Source of the DNA: a bacterium
GTDB taxonomy: Bacteria; Patescibacteriota; Gracilibacteria; UBA1369; PNNO01
Direction: 5' to 3'
Assembly: GCA_021158225.1 (NCBI GenBank)
Contig: JAGGUZ010000027.1
Span: 1 to 40,502, forward strand
Length of the DNA: 40,502 nt
The position numbers were made by a program, and so were the translations under genes. The notes under the pieces are model-generated. The model was not told the DNA's origin, did no database searches, and saw only the letters and a list, made by a program, of their open reading frames with translations. Of this stretch, positions 14,821 through 23,899 are shown in pieces (the stretch's first letter is position 1; the number at the start of each line of letters is the position of its first letter).

Positions 14821-15531
14821 CTATTTAAAAATAAATTTATATAATTTTTTGATATATTCCAAGAACATAAGTCTTCCTGTCATACCTATAAGTAAAATTG
14901 CATTCATCGGTTTTGTACTTATTTCCAAGTTTCCTTTTTTTACAGCATTTAAAATGTCATGTGTCGTTTTTTGTGGGGCTTTAACAACGGAGTATGTGTA
15001 ATTTAAATATCTAAGTACATGGTTATCGGATGTGCCGAGCATCGGAAGCTTCATTTCTTCCGCCTTTTTTTTCGCTTTGTTGTTGAATTTAAAATGTTTT
15101 GTATAAAAAGAACTCCATTCAATCGCATCAAATAAATGAATATTCTCGTCCAATTTATGTCTCAGACTAACTAAGCCAACTGGCAGAGGATGGTATGGGT
15201 GTGGTGCGAATATAAGAGAATCAATATGATTTTTTTTGTAAAATTCCAGATCTTCAAAAGTTTGCAAAAATTCGGCTTCTTTTGATGCATTTATTATAAC
15301 GACATGTTTACCTTCGATTGTTTTTTCAATTCCCGGGATTAGGAGCAAACCTTTTTTCTTGGCATACTCTGCCAACTCTTGTGTGTGTACGATTTTATTA
15401 TGACATGTAAGAGCCAGTACATCGTAATTATAATGCACGGCTTTATCGATAACATCTTTATCACTATGAAAAATGAAGTCATCTGGGTCACTTCCGGAAT
15501 GACAGTGAAACTGGATTTTATATCTATTCAT
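14821..15531 (-). CDS. PHP-domain phosphoesterase
   Basis: 236 residues with the metal-ligand motifs of the PHP superfamily in order: HCH at 9-11, TCHN with His44, Glu69 (GIEK), APHPYH at 109-114, and TSDNH with Asp169 and His171. PHP proteins hydrolyse phosphoesters such as histidinol phosphate, nucleotides or RNA/DNA ends using 2-3 metal ions; the substrate here is not deducible. The C-terminus (about 210-236) is hydrophobic then basic (LLIGMTGRLMFLEYIKKLYKF), perhaps a membrane-associated helix. It overlaps the 3' end of the small lipoprotein gene by 8 bases and is the last gene of the gltX run. Confidence 0.85.
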   Translation of the reverse strand: MNRYKIQFHCHSGSDPDDFIFHSDKDVIDKAVHYNYDVLALTCHNKIVHTQELAEYAKKKGLLLIPGIEKTIEGKHVVIINASKEAEFLQTFEDLEFYKKNHIDSLIFAPHPYHPLPVGLVSLRHKLDENIHLFDAIEWSSFYTKHFKFNNKAKKKAEEMKLPMLGTSDNHVLRYLNYTYSVVKAPQKTTHDILNAVKKGNLEISTKPMNAILLIGMTGRLMFLEYIKKLYKFIFK

Positions 15532-15796
15532 TGTTTATTATGCCAGAGACACTTTTGGTTGCCTGATTTACTTGATTAACCGTATTCCCAACATTTTTCG
15601 CTGTTTCTTTAACCGTATCTACGCCGTCTTGAACTGTTTTTACTGTTCCTTCCACATTTTCTTTTACATCTGTAACGCCATCTTTTAAATTATTGAAAGA
15701 ATGGGTAGCGTCGGCTGCAAACTCATTAGCTTCGTTACATCCGGTAATAACAACAAAAGAAAGAGCGATAAAAATGAAAGTAATAAGTTTTTTCAT
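15524..15796 (-). CDS. Small lipoprotein with amphipathic repeats
   Basis: 90 residues. It has a signal peptide with a good lipobox ITGC (lipidated Cys20). The mature part is a low-complexity run with Val/Thr/Asn every few residues (GVTDVKENVEGTVKTVQDGV, DTVKETAKNVGNTVNQVNQA), forming a repeating amphipathic helix like those in LEA or apolipoprotein-type proteins. No enzymatic motif. Likely membrane-anchored outside the cell, with unknown function. Its ATG overlaps the previous stop by one base (TAATG), indicating translational coupling with the zinc-ribbon gene. Confidence 0.75.
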   Translation of the reverse strand: MKKLITFIFIALSFVVITGCNEANEFAADATHSFNNLKDGVTDVKENVEGTVKTVQDGVDTVKETAKNVGNTVNQVNQATKSVSGIINNE

Positions 15797-16095
15797 TATT
15801 GTTTTTTTGAATGATTAAAAAGTTTTTTAAAGTCCCCATTAAAACTGCCGAGGAAATTACGTATATTTTCAACATCATTTTCAGTTACAATCGAACGGTG
15901 TTCTCTTTCCGGTTTAATACCGATGTTTACAAGCATTGTATTTCCACATTTCTTACAATTTAGTTGAAAAATCGCTTCAAAAGGAAGTGTCGCCAAAATA
16001 GAAATGTCTTTATCGGTGAAATGCCCGTTACATTCGGAGCACTTTGTTATCTTCTTCAGATAATGTATTACTTCTTTTAAATCTTCATAATTCAT
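15796..16095 (-). CDS. Small protein with two CxxC pairs (zinc ribbon-like)
   Basis: 99 residues, family not recognised. CSEC (19-22) and CKKC (47-50) form a four-Cys zinc-ribbon-like unit with a helical linker (FTDKDISILATLPFEAIFQL). The C-terminal half is charged and predicted helical. There is no signal peptide, so it is cytoplasmic. It may bind zinc and nucleic acid or protein, but function is unknown. It lies 21 bases after gltX in the same direction and is coupled to the lipoprotein gene. Confidence 0.7.
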   Translation of the reverse strand: MNYEDLKEVIHYLKKITKCSECNGHFTDKDISILATLPFEAIFQLNCKKCGNTMLVNIGIKPEREHRSIVTENDVENIRNFLGSFNGDFKKLFNHSKKQ

Positions 16096-16116
16096 ACTCC
16101 AATATTACATCTGTCT

Positions 16117-17700
16117 TTATTGATTTTCAAGCTTTGAAAGTGCTTTTTTAATACGATTTATTGTTTTCTCTTTTCCCAGAACAAATGCTACTTCAAATAC
16201 ACCGGGAGAAAATTGTTTACCGGTAAGTGCCGATCTTAAAGGCCATAGTACTTGACCGTTCTTTACGCTCATTTGTTTAACCAAGTTGAGCAAAACTTCT
16301 TTTATTTTGTCTTCAGAGTTAAAATTATCAAGGTTGGCTAGGGTTGCCAGCGATTTTTTAAGAGCGGTTTTTGCCATTTCTTCATCGACTTTCATCTTTT
16401 CGTTTGTAAGCAGAGCTTTCTCATAATTTTCAATTTCAAAGTAGAAATCTATAAAGCTGTTTATTTCTCTCGGATTACGTAAAATTTTTTCTTCAACTGT
16501 AATAAGCGCTTTATTTAAAAGTTCCGGATTGATCTTATATTTTTTATCTAAATATTCTTCGCATAATTTAAGTATGGTTTGAGCTCTTTTTCCCAGAAAA
16601 GTCTGCTTGGCCTTCTCATTGTTGAATTTATAAACAAATTCACCTTTTTTCGGATTTTCTATTAACACATTCGGATCAATCTCCGTGGCGATTTTTTTAA
16701 GTTTTTCATGAAGATTTTTGCGATTCCATTGCCAATTAAACCAGTCCAGTTTTTTGATATCGAATATTGCTCCGGATTTATGAACTTTCTCAAGAGTAAA
16801 TTTTGAACTTAGTTCTTCCAATGTGAAAATTTCATTTTCTTCCGCTTCTCCGGGATGCCAACCTAGAAAAGCTATAAAATTAATAATTGCTTCTTTTAAA
16901 TAATCTTTTTTAATGTAATCTTCCACGGAAACATCACCTTGCCTCTTGCTTAACTTGCTTCTATCTTTGTTAAGTAGAAGAGGAATATGCGCGAACTGAG
17001 GAGGTTCCCACCCAAACGCCTTGTACAAAAGAATATGTTTCGGTGTACTTGGAAGCCATTCTTCTCCTCTTATTACATGCGTGATTTCCATTAAATGATC
17101 ATCCACCACATTTGCAAGATGATAAGTCGGATACCCGTCTGATTTAAGAAGAACTTGATCGTCAAGCGTTTTACCTGCAAAACTTACTTTACCTCTTATA
17201 TGATCGTCGAATTTCACAACTTCGGAGGATGGAATTTTCTGTCTTATAACAAACGGGATTCCTTCATCGAGTTTTTTTTGAATTTCTTCATCGCTTAAAT
17301 AAAGACAATGTCTGTCATACATTGGAGTTTTTTTTTGTTTTTCTTGATGAGCTCTCATTTCATCCAGCCTTTCTTGTGTACAAAAACATCTGTATGCAGC
17401 TTTTTTATCGAGTAATTCTTGTGCATATTTTTTATAAAGCTCTGTTCTTTTCGATTGTATGTATGGTCCAAATTCACCTGCTTTATCAGGGCCTTCGTCA
17501 TAATCGAGACCGGCCCATTTCATCATTTTGATTAAATGTTCCAAGGCTCCTTCAACAAATCGTTTTTGATCTGTGTCTTCTATGCGTAAAATAAATTTGC
17601 CATTGTTTTTTTTTGCGTATAAATAACTATAAAGGGCGGTGCGCAATCCGCCTACATGTAGATATCCTGTTGGAGATGGGGCAAATCTTGTTCTTACCAT
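16117..17700 (-). CDS. gltX: Glutamyl-tRNA synthetase
   Basis: 527 residues, class I aminoacyl-tRNA synthetase charging tRNA-Glu (and possibly tRNA-Gln in species using the amidotransferase route). It has the HIGH-type motif HVGG at 15-18 (APSPTGYLHVGGLRTALY), RIEDTDQKR at 39-47, and the KMSKS-type motif KLSKR at 249-253. Cys105, Cys107 and Cys132 have the CxCx24C spacing of zinc-binding GluRS forms, although the fourth ligand is unclear. The anticodon-binding helical domain fills the C-terminal third. It is the first gene of a minus-strand run, divergent from ftsK. A tRNA-Glu is also encoded in this window. Confidence 0.97.
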   Translation of the reverse strand: MVRTRFAPSPTGYLHVGGLRTALYSYLYAKKNNGKFILRIEDTDQKRFVEGALEHLIKMMKWAGLDYDEGPDKAGEFGPYIQSKRTELYKKYAQELLDKKAAYRCFCTQERLDEMRAHQEKQKKTPMYDRHCLYLSDEEIQKKLDEGIPFVIRQKIPSSEVVKFDDHIRGKVSFAGKTLDDQVLLKSDGYPTYHLANVVDDHLMEITHVIRGEEWLPSTPKHILLYKAFGWEPPQFAHIPLLLNKDRSKLSKRQGDVSVEDYIKKDYLKEAIINFIAFLGWHPGEAEENEIFTLEELSSKFTLEKVHKSGAIFDIKKLDWFNWQWNRKNLHEKLKKIATEIDPNVLIENPKKGEFVYKFNNEKAKQTFLGKRAQTILKLCEEYLDKKYKINPELLNKALITVEEKILRNPREINSFIDFYFEIENYEKALLTNEKMKVDEEMAKTALKKSLATLANLDNFNSEDKIKEVLLNLVKQMSVKNGQVLWPLRSALTGKQFSPGVFEVAFVLGKEKTINRIKKALSKLENQ

Positions 17701-17777
17701 AATTCTTGAATTAATTCGCAGGTAATAATAACAGCAGGATGAGGGTTTGGCAAAAAGTTGAATTTAAGCGTGACAAC

Positions 17778-17807
17778 TTGCAATTTATGTCGTTTTGTGT
17801 CTAAATT
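17778..17807 (+). promoter_or_regulatory. Candidate ftsK promoter
   Basis: TTGCAA (17778-17783), 18 bases, TAAATT (17802-17807) in the 136-base gltX/ftsK intergenic region. Both boxes are 4/6 matches. The leader before the ATG at 17837 would be about 23 bases. Confidence 0.35.
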
Positions 17808-17836
17808 TAATCTGCGATTATTAATTTTTAATATTT

Positions 17837-20116
17837 ATGACCAAAAGAAGAACCAGAAGGGTTAGAAGAACTTCTCGCAAGACTGCCAATACTCGAAGAA
17901 CGGCAACTACACGAAGAAAAACTACAACAATGAAATTTGAAGTTAAACAATCCATTCTTAGAGAGATATGGGCTGTTGTATATTTTGCTCTTGCGACGGT
18001 TATATTTTTAGCAATTAGAGGAGCGTTTGGGATTGTTGGAGACTTACTTATGGAATTACTTCGTCCGGCTCTTGGATGGGGAGTGTTCATGCTACCGCCA
18101 ATTTTTCTTTTGGTTTCTTTTATGTTGTTTTTTGCAAGAACAATCAATTTTGGACTATCCAAAATAGTTGGGATTGTGTTGATGGTTATTTCTGTACTTA
18201 GTATTATTCATTTGGCGGTGCCAACAGATCAAATTTACGAAGTCGCAAGAGTTGGAAAATATGGAGGTGATGTTGGTTTTGTAACGAATTTTTTTATGCG
18301 AACGTGGCTTAATATCGGGAATACCGGTGCTGCTGTTATTTTTGTTACAACAGGGATAATATCGATTCTTCTTACATTCGAGATTTCTCTTGCTGAAATA
18401 GCAAGGTTATTTAAACCTGAAATTAGAAAAGTAGAGACGAAAAAGGACAGAAAAGAAAAAGTTGTAGAACAAGCGGAACAAGAAGATAACAGCGAAATAA
18501 ATGCTGGTAATGTTCAGGTTGTAAGCGATGAGGTGCTTAAAGCAATTTACGGTACAAAAGAAACTAATATAAGAATCAAACGAGCCAGACCTCTAAATGA
18601 AAGTAAGGACAATGACGAGAAAGATACAATGACAATGGAAAAGCATTCTCTTGAAAATGAAATGTTCAATGACAACGAAAGTAAAGATCAAAATAAAGAA
18701 GAACAGGATTACTCGCAATGGGAATTTCCATCAATGGATTTACTTGATAAAGATGTGTCTGAAATAGAATCTAACGATGATGTCTTAAAACAGAATGCGG
18801 AGGTCATAAGAAGTAAGCTTGAGCAATTCGGTATTCGAGTTACGATGCGCGATATTCATCTTGGGCCGACTGTAATTCAATATACTCTTAAGCCCGATGA
18901 AGGAGTGAAGCTTTCAAAAATAACTTCGCTTAAAAGTGATTTGGCTCTTGCTTTGGCTGCATCATCTGTTCGTATTGAAGCTCCTATTCCGGGGAAATCA
19001 CTTGTGGGAATTGAAGTCCCTAATCAACATAGAGCTATAGTTCATCTTCGAGAAATTCTTGAAAGTTCGGAATTTAAGGTAGTGGATTCAATGTTAAAAT
19101 TTCCTCTTGGAAGAGATGTGGCTGGAAATCCTATTATCGCGGATTTAAAACAAATGCCTCATCTCCTTATGGCGGGAGCTACGGGAAGCGGAAAGTCGGT
19201 AGGAATGAATACGTTTCTTGTCTCACTGCTTTATCAGAATTCTCCGATTGATTTAAAACTTATATTAATTGATCCCAAGAAAGTTGAATTGCGTGATTAC
19301 AACAATATTCCGCATTTGCTTACACCGGTTATTAACGATCCGGAGAAAGCTACAATTGCGCTTAGATGGTGTGTTGCGGAAATGAACAGGAGATATCAAC
19401 AATGTGCAGATAAAGGGAAACGTAATATAACGGATTATAATGCGGATCCGGCTATGGAAGAAAAAATGAGTACAATAGTTATTGTTATAGATGAGCTTGC
19501 AGATCTTATGATGTCGGCCGGAAAAGAAGTTGAAGCGTCAATTTGCAGAATTGCGCAAATGGCGCGTGCGGTTGGAATGCATCTTGTTATAGCGACACAA
19601 AGACCTTCTGTGGATGTAATTACAGGATTAATTAAAGCTAATATCCCATCACGTATAGCGTTTGCCGTAAGTTCTTCAATAGATTCAAGAACGATTATTG
19701 ATGGGACAGGTGCTGAAGATCTTCTTGGTAAAGGAGATATGTTGTTTTTGCCTAGCGGAAAGAATAAGCCAATACGTATTCAGGGTATTTATACATCAAG
19801 TAAAGAAATAGAGAAGGTTACAAACAGAGTTAAATTAACTTCCGCTCCGGATTTTAATGATGAAGTTGTTTCAACAAAAGTAGCTGGACAAAAATTAAAT
19901 GGTATACCAGATTCATCTGCCGGAAATACTGAAGACAGTTTATATGAAGATGCTATTACGGTTATTAAAGAAAATCGTAAAGCTTCTGCCTCTCTTTTGC
20001 AAAGAAGGCTTAAGGTGGGTTATGCGAGAGCTGCCAGACTTCTTGATATATTGGAGGAGAATGGAGTTGTCGGACCTTCAAATGGGGCAAAACCGCGTAA
20101 AATTTTGATTGATTAA
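17837..20116 (+). CDS. ftsK: DNA translocase FtsK/SpoIIIE
   Basis: 759 residues. It pumps chromosomal DNA through the closing septum. The first 31 residues are almost entirely Arg, Lys and Thr, an unusually basic cytoplasmic tail. About four membrane helices follow (~45-185), then an acidic, probably disordered linker (~195-315). The motor domain has the Walker A GATGSGKS at 447-454 and Walker B IVIDELAD at 549-556, with the family's IATQRPSVDVITG. The C-terminal gamma winged-helix (~695-755, LLQRRLKVGYARAARLLD) would read KOPS/SRS-like DNA polarity signals. galE starts 3 bases after the stop. Confidence 0.97.
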   Translation: MTKRRTRRVRRTSRKTANTRRTATTRRKTTTMKFEVKQSILREIWAVVYFALATVIFLAIRGAFGIVGDLLMELLRPALGWGVFMLPPIFLLVSFMLFFARTINFGLSKIVGIVLMVISVLSIIHLAVPTDQIYEVARVGKYGGDVGFVTNFFMRTWLNIGNTGAAVIFVTTGIISILLTFEISLAEIARLFKPEIRKVETKKDRKEKVVEQAEQEDNSEINAGNVQVVSDEVLKAIYGTKETNIRIKRARPLNESKDNDEKDTMTMEKHSLENEMFNDNESKDQNKEEQDYSQWEFPSMDLLDKDVSEIESNDDVLKQNAEVIRSKLEQFGIRVTMRDIHLGPTVIQYTLKPDEGVKLSKITSLKSDLALALAASSVRIEAPIPGKSLVGIEVPNQHRAIVHLREILESSEFKVVDSMLKFPLGRDVAGNPIIADLKQMPHLLMAGATGSGKSVGMNTFLVSLLYQNSPIDLKLILIDPKKVELRDYNNIPHLLTPVINDPEKATIALRWCVAEMNRRYQQCADKGKRNITDYNADPAMEEKMSTIVIVIDELADLMMSAGKEVEASICRIAQMARAVGMHLVIATQRPSVDVITGLIKANIPSRIAFAVSSSIDSRTIIDGTGAEDLLGKGDMLFLPSGKNKPIRIQGIYTSSKEIEKVTNRVKLTSAPDFNDEVVSTKVAGQKLNGIPDSSAGNTEDSLYEDAITVIKENRKASASLLQRRLKVGYARAARLLDILEENGVVGPSNGAKPRKILID

Positions 20117-20119
20117 TTT

Positions 20120-21115
20120 ATGACTAAACATATTCTTGTAACCGGTGGAGCTGGGTATATAGGTTCGCATGTTGTGAGGAAACTTATTGATAATGGGTAT
20201 ACGGTTTCCATTTTGGACAACCTGATAAACGGGAATAAAGAAAGTGTTCCGTCTGAAGTTGCTTTTTATAAAATTGATCTTGGGGATATTTCAGAGTTAA
20301 GAAAACTTTTTGATGAAAATAATTTTGATGCTGTCATGCATTTCGCCGCATTTATAGAGGCGGGAGTATCCATGAAAAAGCCAGCTGAATTTTTTGCGAA
20401 TAATTGTATAAACGGATCGTATTTATTAAACGAGATGTTGAGGCATGGAGTAAAAAAGATTATTTTCTCTTCAACTGCAGCGGTTTATGGAAATCCGATT
20501 GGAAATAAAATAAAAGAAGATCATCCTTTAAATCCGGTTAATCATTATGGAAGAACAAAACTTATTTTTGAAGAACTTTTAAGGATGTATAAGGAAAGTT
20601 ATGATCTTGAATATATTGCGCTTAGATATTTTAATGCGTCCGGTGCAGATGAAAGCGCTGAAATAGGAGAAGATCATGATCCGGAAACCCATTTGATTCC
20701 GCTTGTTTTAAAAACCGTACTTGGTGAAAGAGAAAATATTAAAATATTCGGTACTGATTATGGTACTCCGGATGGGACTTGTGTAAGAGACTATATCCAT
20801 GTTAATGATCTTGCAAATGCTCACATACTTGCTCTTGAAAGACTTTTTAAAAATGGAGAAAGTGATGTTTTTAATTTAGGAAATGGGAAAGGCTTTTCCG
20901 TGGAGCAAGTTATTGATTCCGCTAAAAAAATAACCGGTAAGGATTTTAAAGTTATAAAAACTAACAGAAGGAAAGGGGATCCTGCTGTTTTGGTTGCTGA
21001 TAGCACAAAAGCTAGAGATATTCTTAAATGGAATCCAAAATATACTTCAATTGATGATATTATAAAAACAGCTTGGCGATGGCATAAGAAACATCCAAAC
21101 GGATATAACAATTAG
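20120..21115 (+). CDS. galE: UDP-glucose 4-epimerase
   Basis: 331 residues, extended short-chain dehydrogenase family. It has the NAD-binding GGAGYIGSH at 9-17, the SST triad segment (117-119) and the catalytic Tyr143-x3-Lys147 (HYGRTK), plus family signatures FIEAGVSMKKP, LRYFNASGA, and DGTCVRDYIHVNDLANAH. It interconverts UDP-glucose and UDP-galactose (possibly the N-acetyl forms) for glycan and glycolipid synthesis; GalU in this window could supply UDP-glucose. It is co-transcribed with ftsK (3-base gap), a functionally unrelated pairing. Confidence 0.95.
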   Translation: MTKHILVTGGAGYIGSHVVRKLIDNGYTVSILDNLINGNKESVPSEVAFYKIDLGDISELRKLFDENNFDAVMHFAAFIEAGVSMKKPAEFFANNCINGSYLLNEMLRHGVKKIIFSSTAAVYGNPIGNKIKEDHPLNPVNHYGRTKLIFEELLRMYKESYDLEYIALRYFNASGADESAEIGEDHDPETHLIPLVLKTVLGERENIKIFGTDYGTPDGTCVRDYIHVNDLANAHILALERLFKNGESDVFNLGNGKGFSVEQVIDSAKKITGKDFKVIKTNRRKGDPAVLVADSTKARDILKWNPKYTSIDDIIKTAWRWHKKHPNGYNN

Positions 21116-21144
21116 TAAGCTCGCGATAGCATTTCCGCTAGCAC

Positions 21145-21168
21145 AGTGCCGAGTGATAACGAGGCACT
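21145..21168. repeat. Inverted repeat at the galE/secA junction
   Basis: AGTGCC (21145-21150) and GGCACT (21163-21168) form a 6-bp stem with a 12-base loop in the 51-base convergent gap, and overlap the secA stop. The stretch is more GC-rich than its surroundings. No U-run follows directly on either strand, so it is at best a weak bidirectional terminator. Confidence 0.35.
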
Positions 21169-23815
21169 AAGCTCCGTGACATTTTTTAAATTTCTTCCCG
21201 CTTCCACAAGGACAAGGGTCGTTTCGTCCGACATTTTTAAATCGAGGATCTATTTCAGGAATTTGAGATACATTTTTTTTGGTTTGGTTTGCCATCATTG
21301 TCCGCATAATATTTGATCCTTTGTCTTCATGTCCGGAAAGAACTTCTTTTATTGCTCCTTCATTGGTTCTTGTAAGTGTAGGTTGATCGGCGCTAATTAC
21401 ACGTACAGGAGCTTGTCTTTCGATATCAACTTTAAATAACGTATTTATTGTGTTTGTTTTGATATTATTCATTAACGAGTTAAAAGCCATAAATGCTTCT
21501 TGTTTATATTCAACAAGCGGATCTCTTTGTCCATAACCTTTAAGTGATACATTCTCACGTATGCTGGTTAAATTTGTTATATGTTCCATCCATAAAGTAT
21601 CTATTACATGTAAATAGACACTTTTTTCTATGTTTCTAAGCAATTTAGGATCTGGAACCATTTTTTCTCTTTCTTCATATTCATCAAAGAAATAAAGTTT
21701 AATGCGTTCAATTATTTCATCACGATTTGTAATTGATGAGATATCGTCAACATTAAAATTCTTTGATGGATTTCTGTGAATAGCCATAACGCTTTGAACG
21801 ATTTCTTCGTAATTCCAGTTCTCATTTTGGCCGTTTGTATGCATTAAAACAATGCCTTCGATTTCCTTTTCAATAAGCAGAATAATCTCGTTCTTAATTG
21901 TGTCGCTTTCAAGTATTTCACGTCTCTTTTTATAAATGATTGTACGATGATGATTTATTACATCGTCATATTCAACGAGGTGTTTTCTTATATCGAAGTT
22001 TCTTCCTTCAACTTTTTTCTGAGCGCTTTCTATTGATTTTGAGATCATCTTATTTTCTATCGGCATATCATCCGGGATTTTGAGCATATTCATCATTTTT
22101 TGAACTCTTTCTCCTCCAAACAGACGCATCAATTCGTCTTCGGTTGATACAAAAAATTGGCTCATACCTTTATCACCTTGACGACCACTTCGTCCTCTTA
22201 GCTGATTATCTATACGTCTGCTTTCATGTCTTTCTGTTCCTATTACGCATAGTCCTCCAAGCTCACCGACACCTTCTTCAAGTTTAATATCGGTTCCGCG
22301 CCCGGCCATATTTGTAGCAATCGTAATGGCTTTTTTTTGCCCGGCATTGGCTATTATTTCCGCCTCTTTCTCGTGAAATTTGGCGTTCAAAACATTATGA
22401 GGAACTCCTTGCATTTTAAGAAGCTTGCTCATCATTTCGGATTTTTCAATTGAAATAGTACCTATTAAAACAGGTTGTCCTTTTTCGTACATTTCTTTTG
22501 TTTTGTTTGCGACCGCGATATATTTTGCTTTTTGAGTTTTATAAATTGCATCCGGCTTGTCATCTCTTCTAATCGGTTCATTTGTCGGAATAATTAGCGT
22601 ATCGAGCCCATATATTTTTAAGAATTCTTCAGCTTCCGTTGCGGCTGTACCGGTCATTCCGGCAAGTTTATCGAAAAGTCTGAAATAATTTTGGAAAGTG
22701 ATAGTCGCGAGTGTTTTACTTTCTCTTTTTATTTCTACACCTTCTTTTGCTTCTATTGCTTGATGTAAGCCATCTGAATATCTTCTTCCCGGCATTAAAC
22801 GTCCGGTAAATTCATCAACGATTATTACTTCGTTATCTCTTACAACATAATCGGTATCTCTTTTAAAAATCGCAGTTGCTTTTAAAGCTTGCTCAATATG
22901 GTGTACTTCTAAGAATCCGGCTTCCGTATATATATTCTCAACTCCAAGAAGATTTTCCATTTTTTTAATACCTTCATCCGTTAATGTTACTGCGCGGTCT
23001 TTCTCATCGATATCATAGTCTGTGTTTTCTGTTAATTGTGTAACAAGCTGAGTGTATCTTTGATATTTGCTTGTTGATTCCTCGGCAGGTGCGGAAATTA
23101 TTAAAGGGGTTCTGGCTTCATCTATTAAAATGGAGTCAACCTCATCCACAATTGCATAATGAAGATTTCTTTGCACAACTTGATCCATACTTGTGGCCAT
23201 GTTGTCTCTCAAATAATCAAAACCGAACTCATTGTTTGTTCCGTAAGTTATGTCACATTCATATGCTTTACGTTTCTCGTCGGGGGATTGTCCGTGCGCA
23301 ATAATTCCGATGGAAAGTCCAAGAAATTTATAAAGTCCGCTCATCCATTCGGCATCACGATGAGCAAGATAATCGTTTACTGTTACAACAAAAACTCCTT
23401 TTCCGGTTAATGCGTTTAAATATACCGGCATTGTACAAACTAAAGTTTTACCTTCACCTGTTTTCATTTCGCCGATATTGCCATTATGAAGGACGAGTCC
23501 TCCAATAATTTGTACATCATACGGAACCATGTTCCATTCAATTTCATTTCCTCTAACATTCCATTTTCTTCCGAGTAATCTTCTACATGCAGCTTTCACG
23601 AGGGCAAACGTTTCAACGGTAAGGTCGTCAACGGATTCGCCGGAAGCAAGGCGTCTTCTAAATTCATTTGTTTTTGCAGGGAAATCTTCATCTTTGGTTA
23701 ATTCTTCCGTGTATTTAACTTCAAGTGCATTTATTTTTTCTACGAGAGGTTCCAATTTTTTAATAGCTTTTTGGTTTTGATCACCAATTATTCTATTTAT
23801 AATTCTTTGTAACAT
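21167..23815 (-). CDS. secA: Preprotein translocase ATPase SecA
   Basis: 882 residues, full length. Motor that pushes unfolded preproteins through SecYEG. Walker A MKTGEGKT at 117-124, DEVDSILIDEARTP (Walker B region), TNMAGRGTDI and QLRGRSGRQGD (motifs of the second helicase domain), helical scaffold with YDDVINHHR, and a C-terminal SEC-C zinc motif NDPCPCGSGKKFKKCHG that in other bacteria binds SecB or ribosomes. It is monocistronic by appearance: its own promoter lies at 23856-23884, and it converges with galE at its 3' end. Confidence 0.98.
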   Translation of the reverse strand: MLQRIINRIIGDQNQKAIKKLEPLVEKINALEVKYTEELTKDEDFPAKTNEFRRRLASGESVDDLTVETFALVKAACRRLLGRKWNVRGNEIEWNMVPYDVQIIGGLVLHNGNIGEMKTGEGKTLVCTMPVYLNALTGKGVFVVTVNDYLAHRDAEWMSGLYKFLGLSIGIIAHGQSPDEKRKAYECDITYGTNNEFGFDYLRDNMATSMDQVVQRNLHYAIVDEVDSILIDEARTPLIISAPAEESTSKYQRYTQLVTQLTENTDYDIDEKDRAVTLTDEGIKKMENLLGVENIYTEAGFLEVHHIEQALKATAIFKRDTDYVVRDNEVIIVDEFTGRLMPGRRYSDGLHQAIEAKEGVEIKRESKTLATITFQNYFRLFDKLAGMTGTAATEAEEFLKIYGLDTLIIPTNEPIRRDDKPDAIYKTQKAKYIAVANKTKEMYEKGQPVLIGTISIEKSEMMSKLLKMQGVPHNVLNAKFHEKEAEIIANAGQKKAITIATNMAGRGTDIKLEEGVGELGGLCVIGTERHESRRIDNQLRGRSGRQGDKGMSQFFVSTEDELMRLFGGERVQKMMNMLKIPDDMPIENKMISKSIESAQKKVEGRNFDIRKHLVEYDDVINHHRTIIYKKRREILESDTIKNEIILLIEKEIEGIVLMHTNGQNENWNYEEIVQSVMAIHRNPSKNFNVDDISSITNRDEIIERIKLYFFDEYEEREKMVPDPKLLRNIEKSVYLHVIDTLWMEHITNLTSIRENVSLKGYGQRDPLVEYKQEAFMAFNSLMNNIKTNTINTLFKVDIERQAPVRVISADQPTLTRTNEGAIKEVLSGHEDKGSNIMRTMMANQTKKNVSQIPEIDPRFKNVGRNDPCPCGSGKKFKKCHGA

Positions 23816-23855
23816 GTGATTTGTATTTCATAAAGATTTCAAGACCAGCTAACCC

Positions 23856-23884
23856 ATTTTAGTTAATTAAAGATGCTTTCTCAA
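23856..23884 (-). promoter_or_regulatory. secA promoter
   Basis: Minus strand TTGAGA (23884-23879), 17 bases, TAAAAT (23861-23856). The leader is about 35 bases to the ATG at 23815. It lies in the 84-base gap after the sugar phosphotransferase stop. Confidence 0.6.
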
Positions 23885-23899
23885 GCACAAAAGATATTC

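Noticed and set aside
17821-18162. Minus-strand frame over the start of ftsK
   Set aside because: It is the antisense of the basic FtsK tail and first membrane helices; no motif or start signal.
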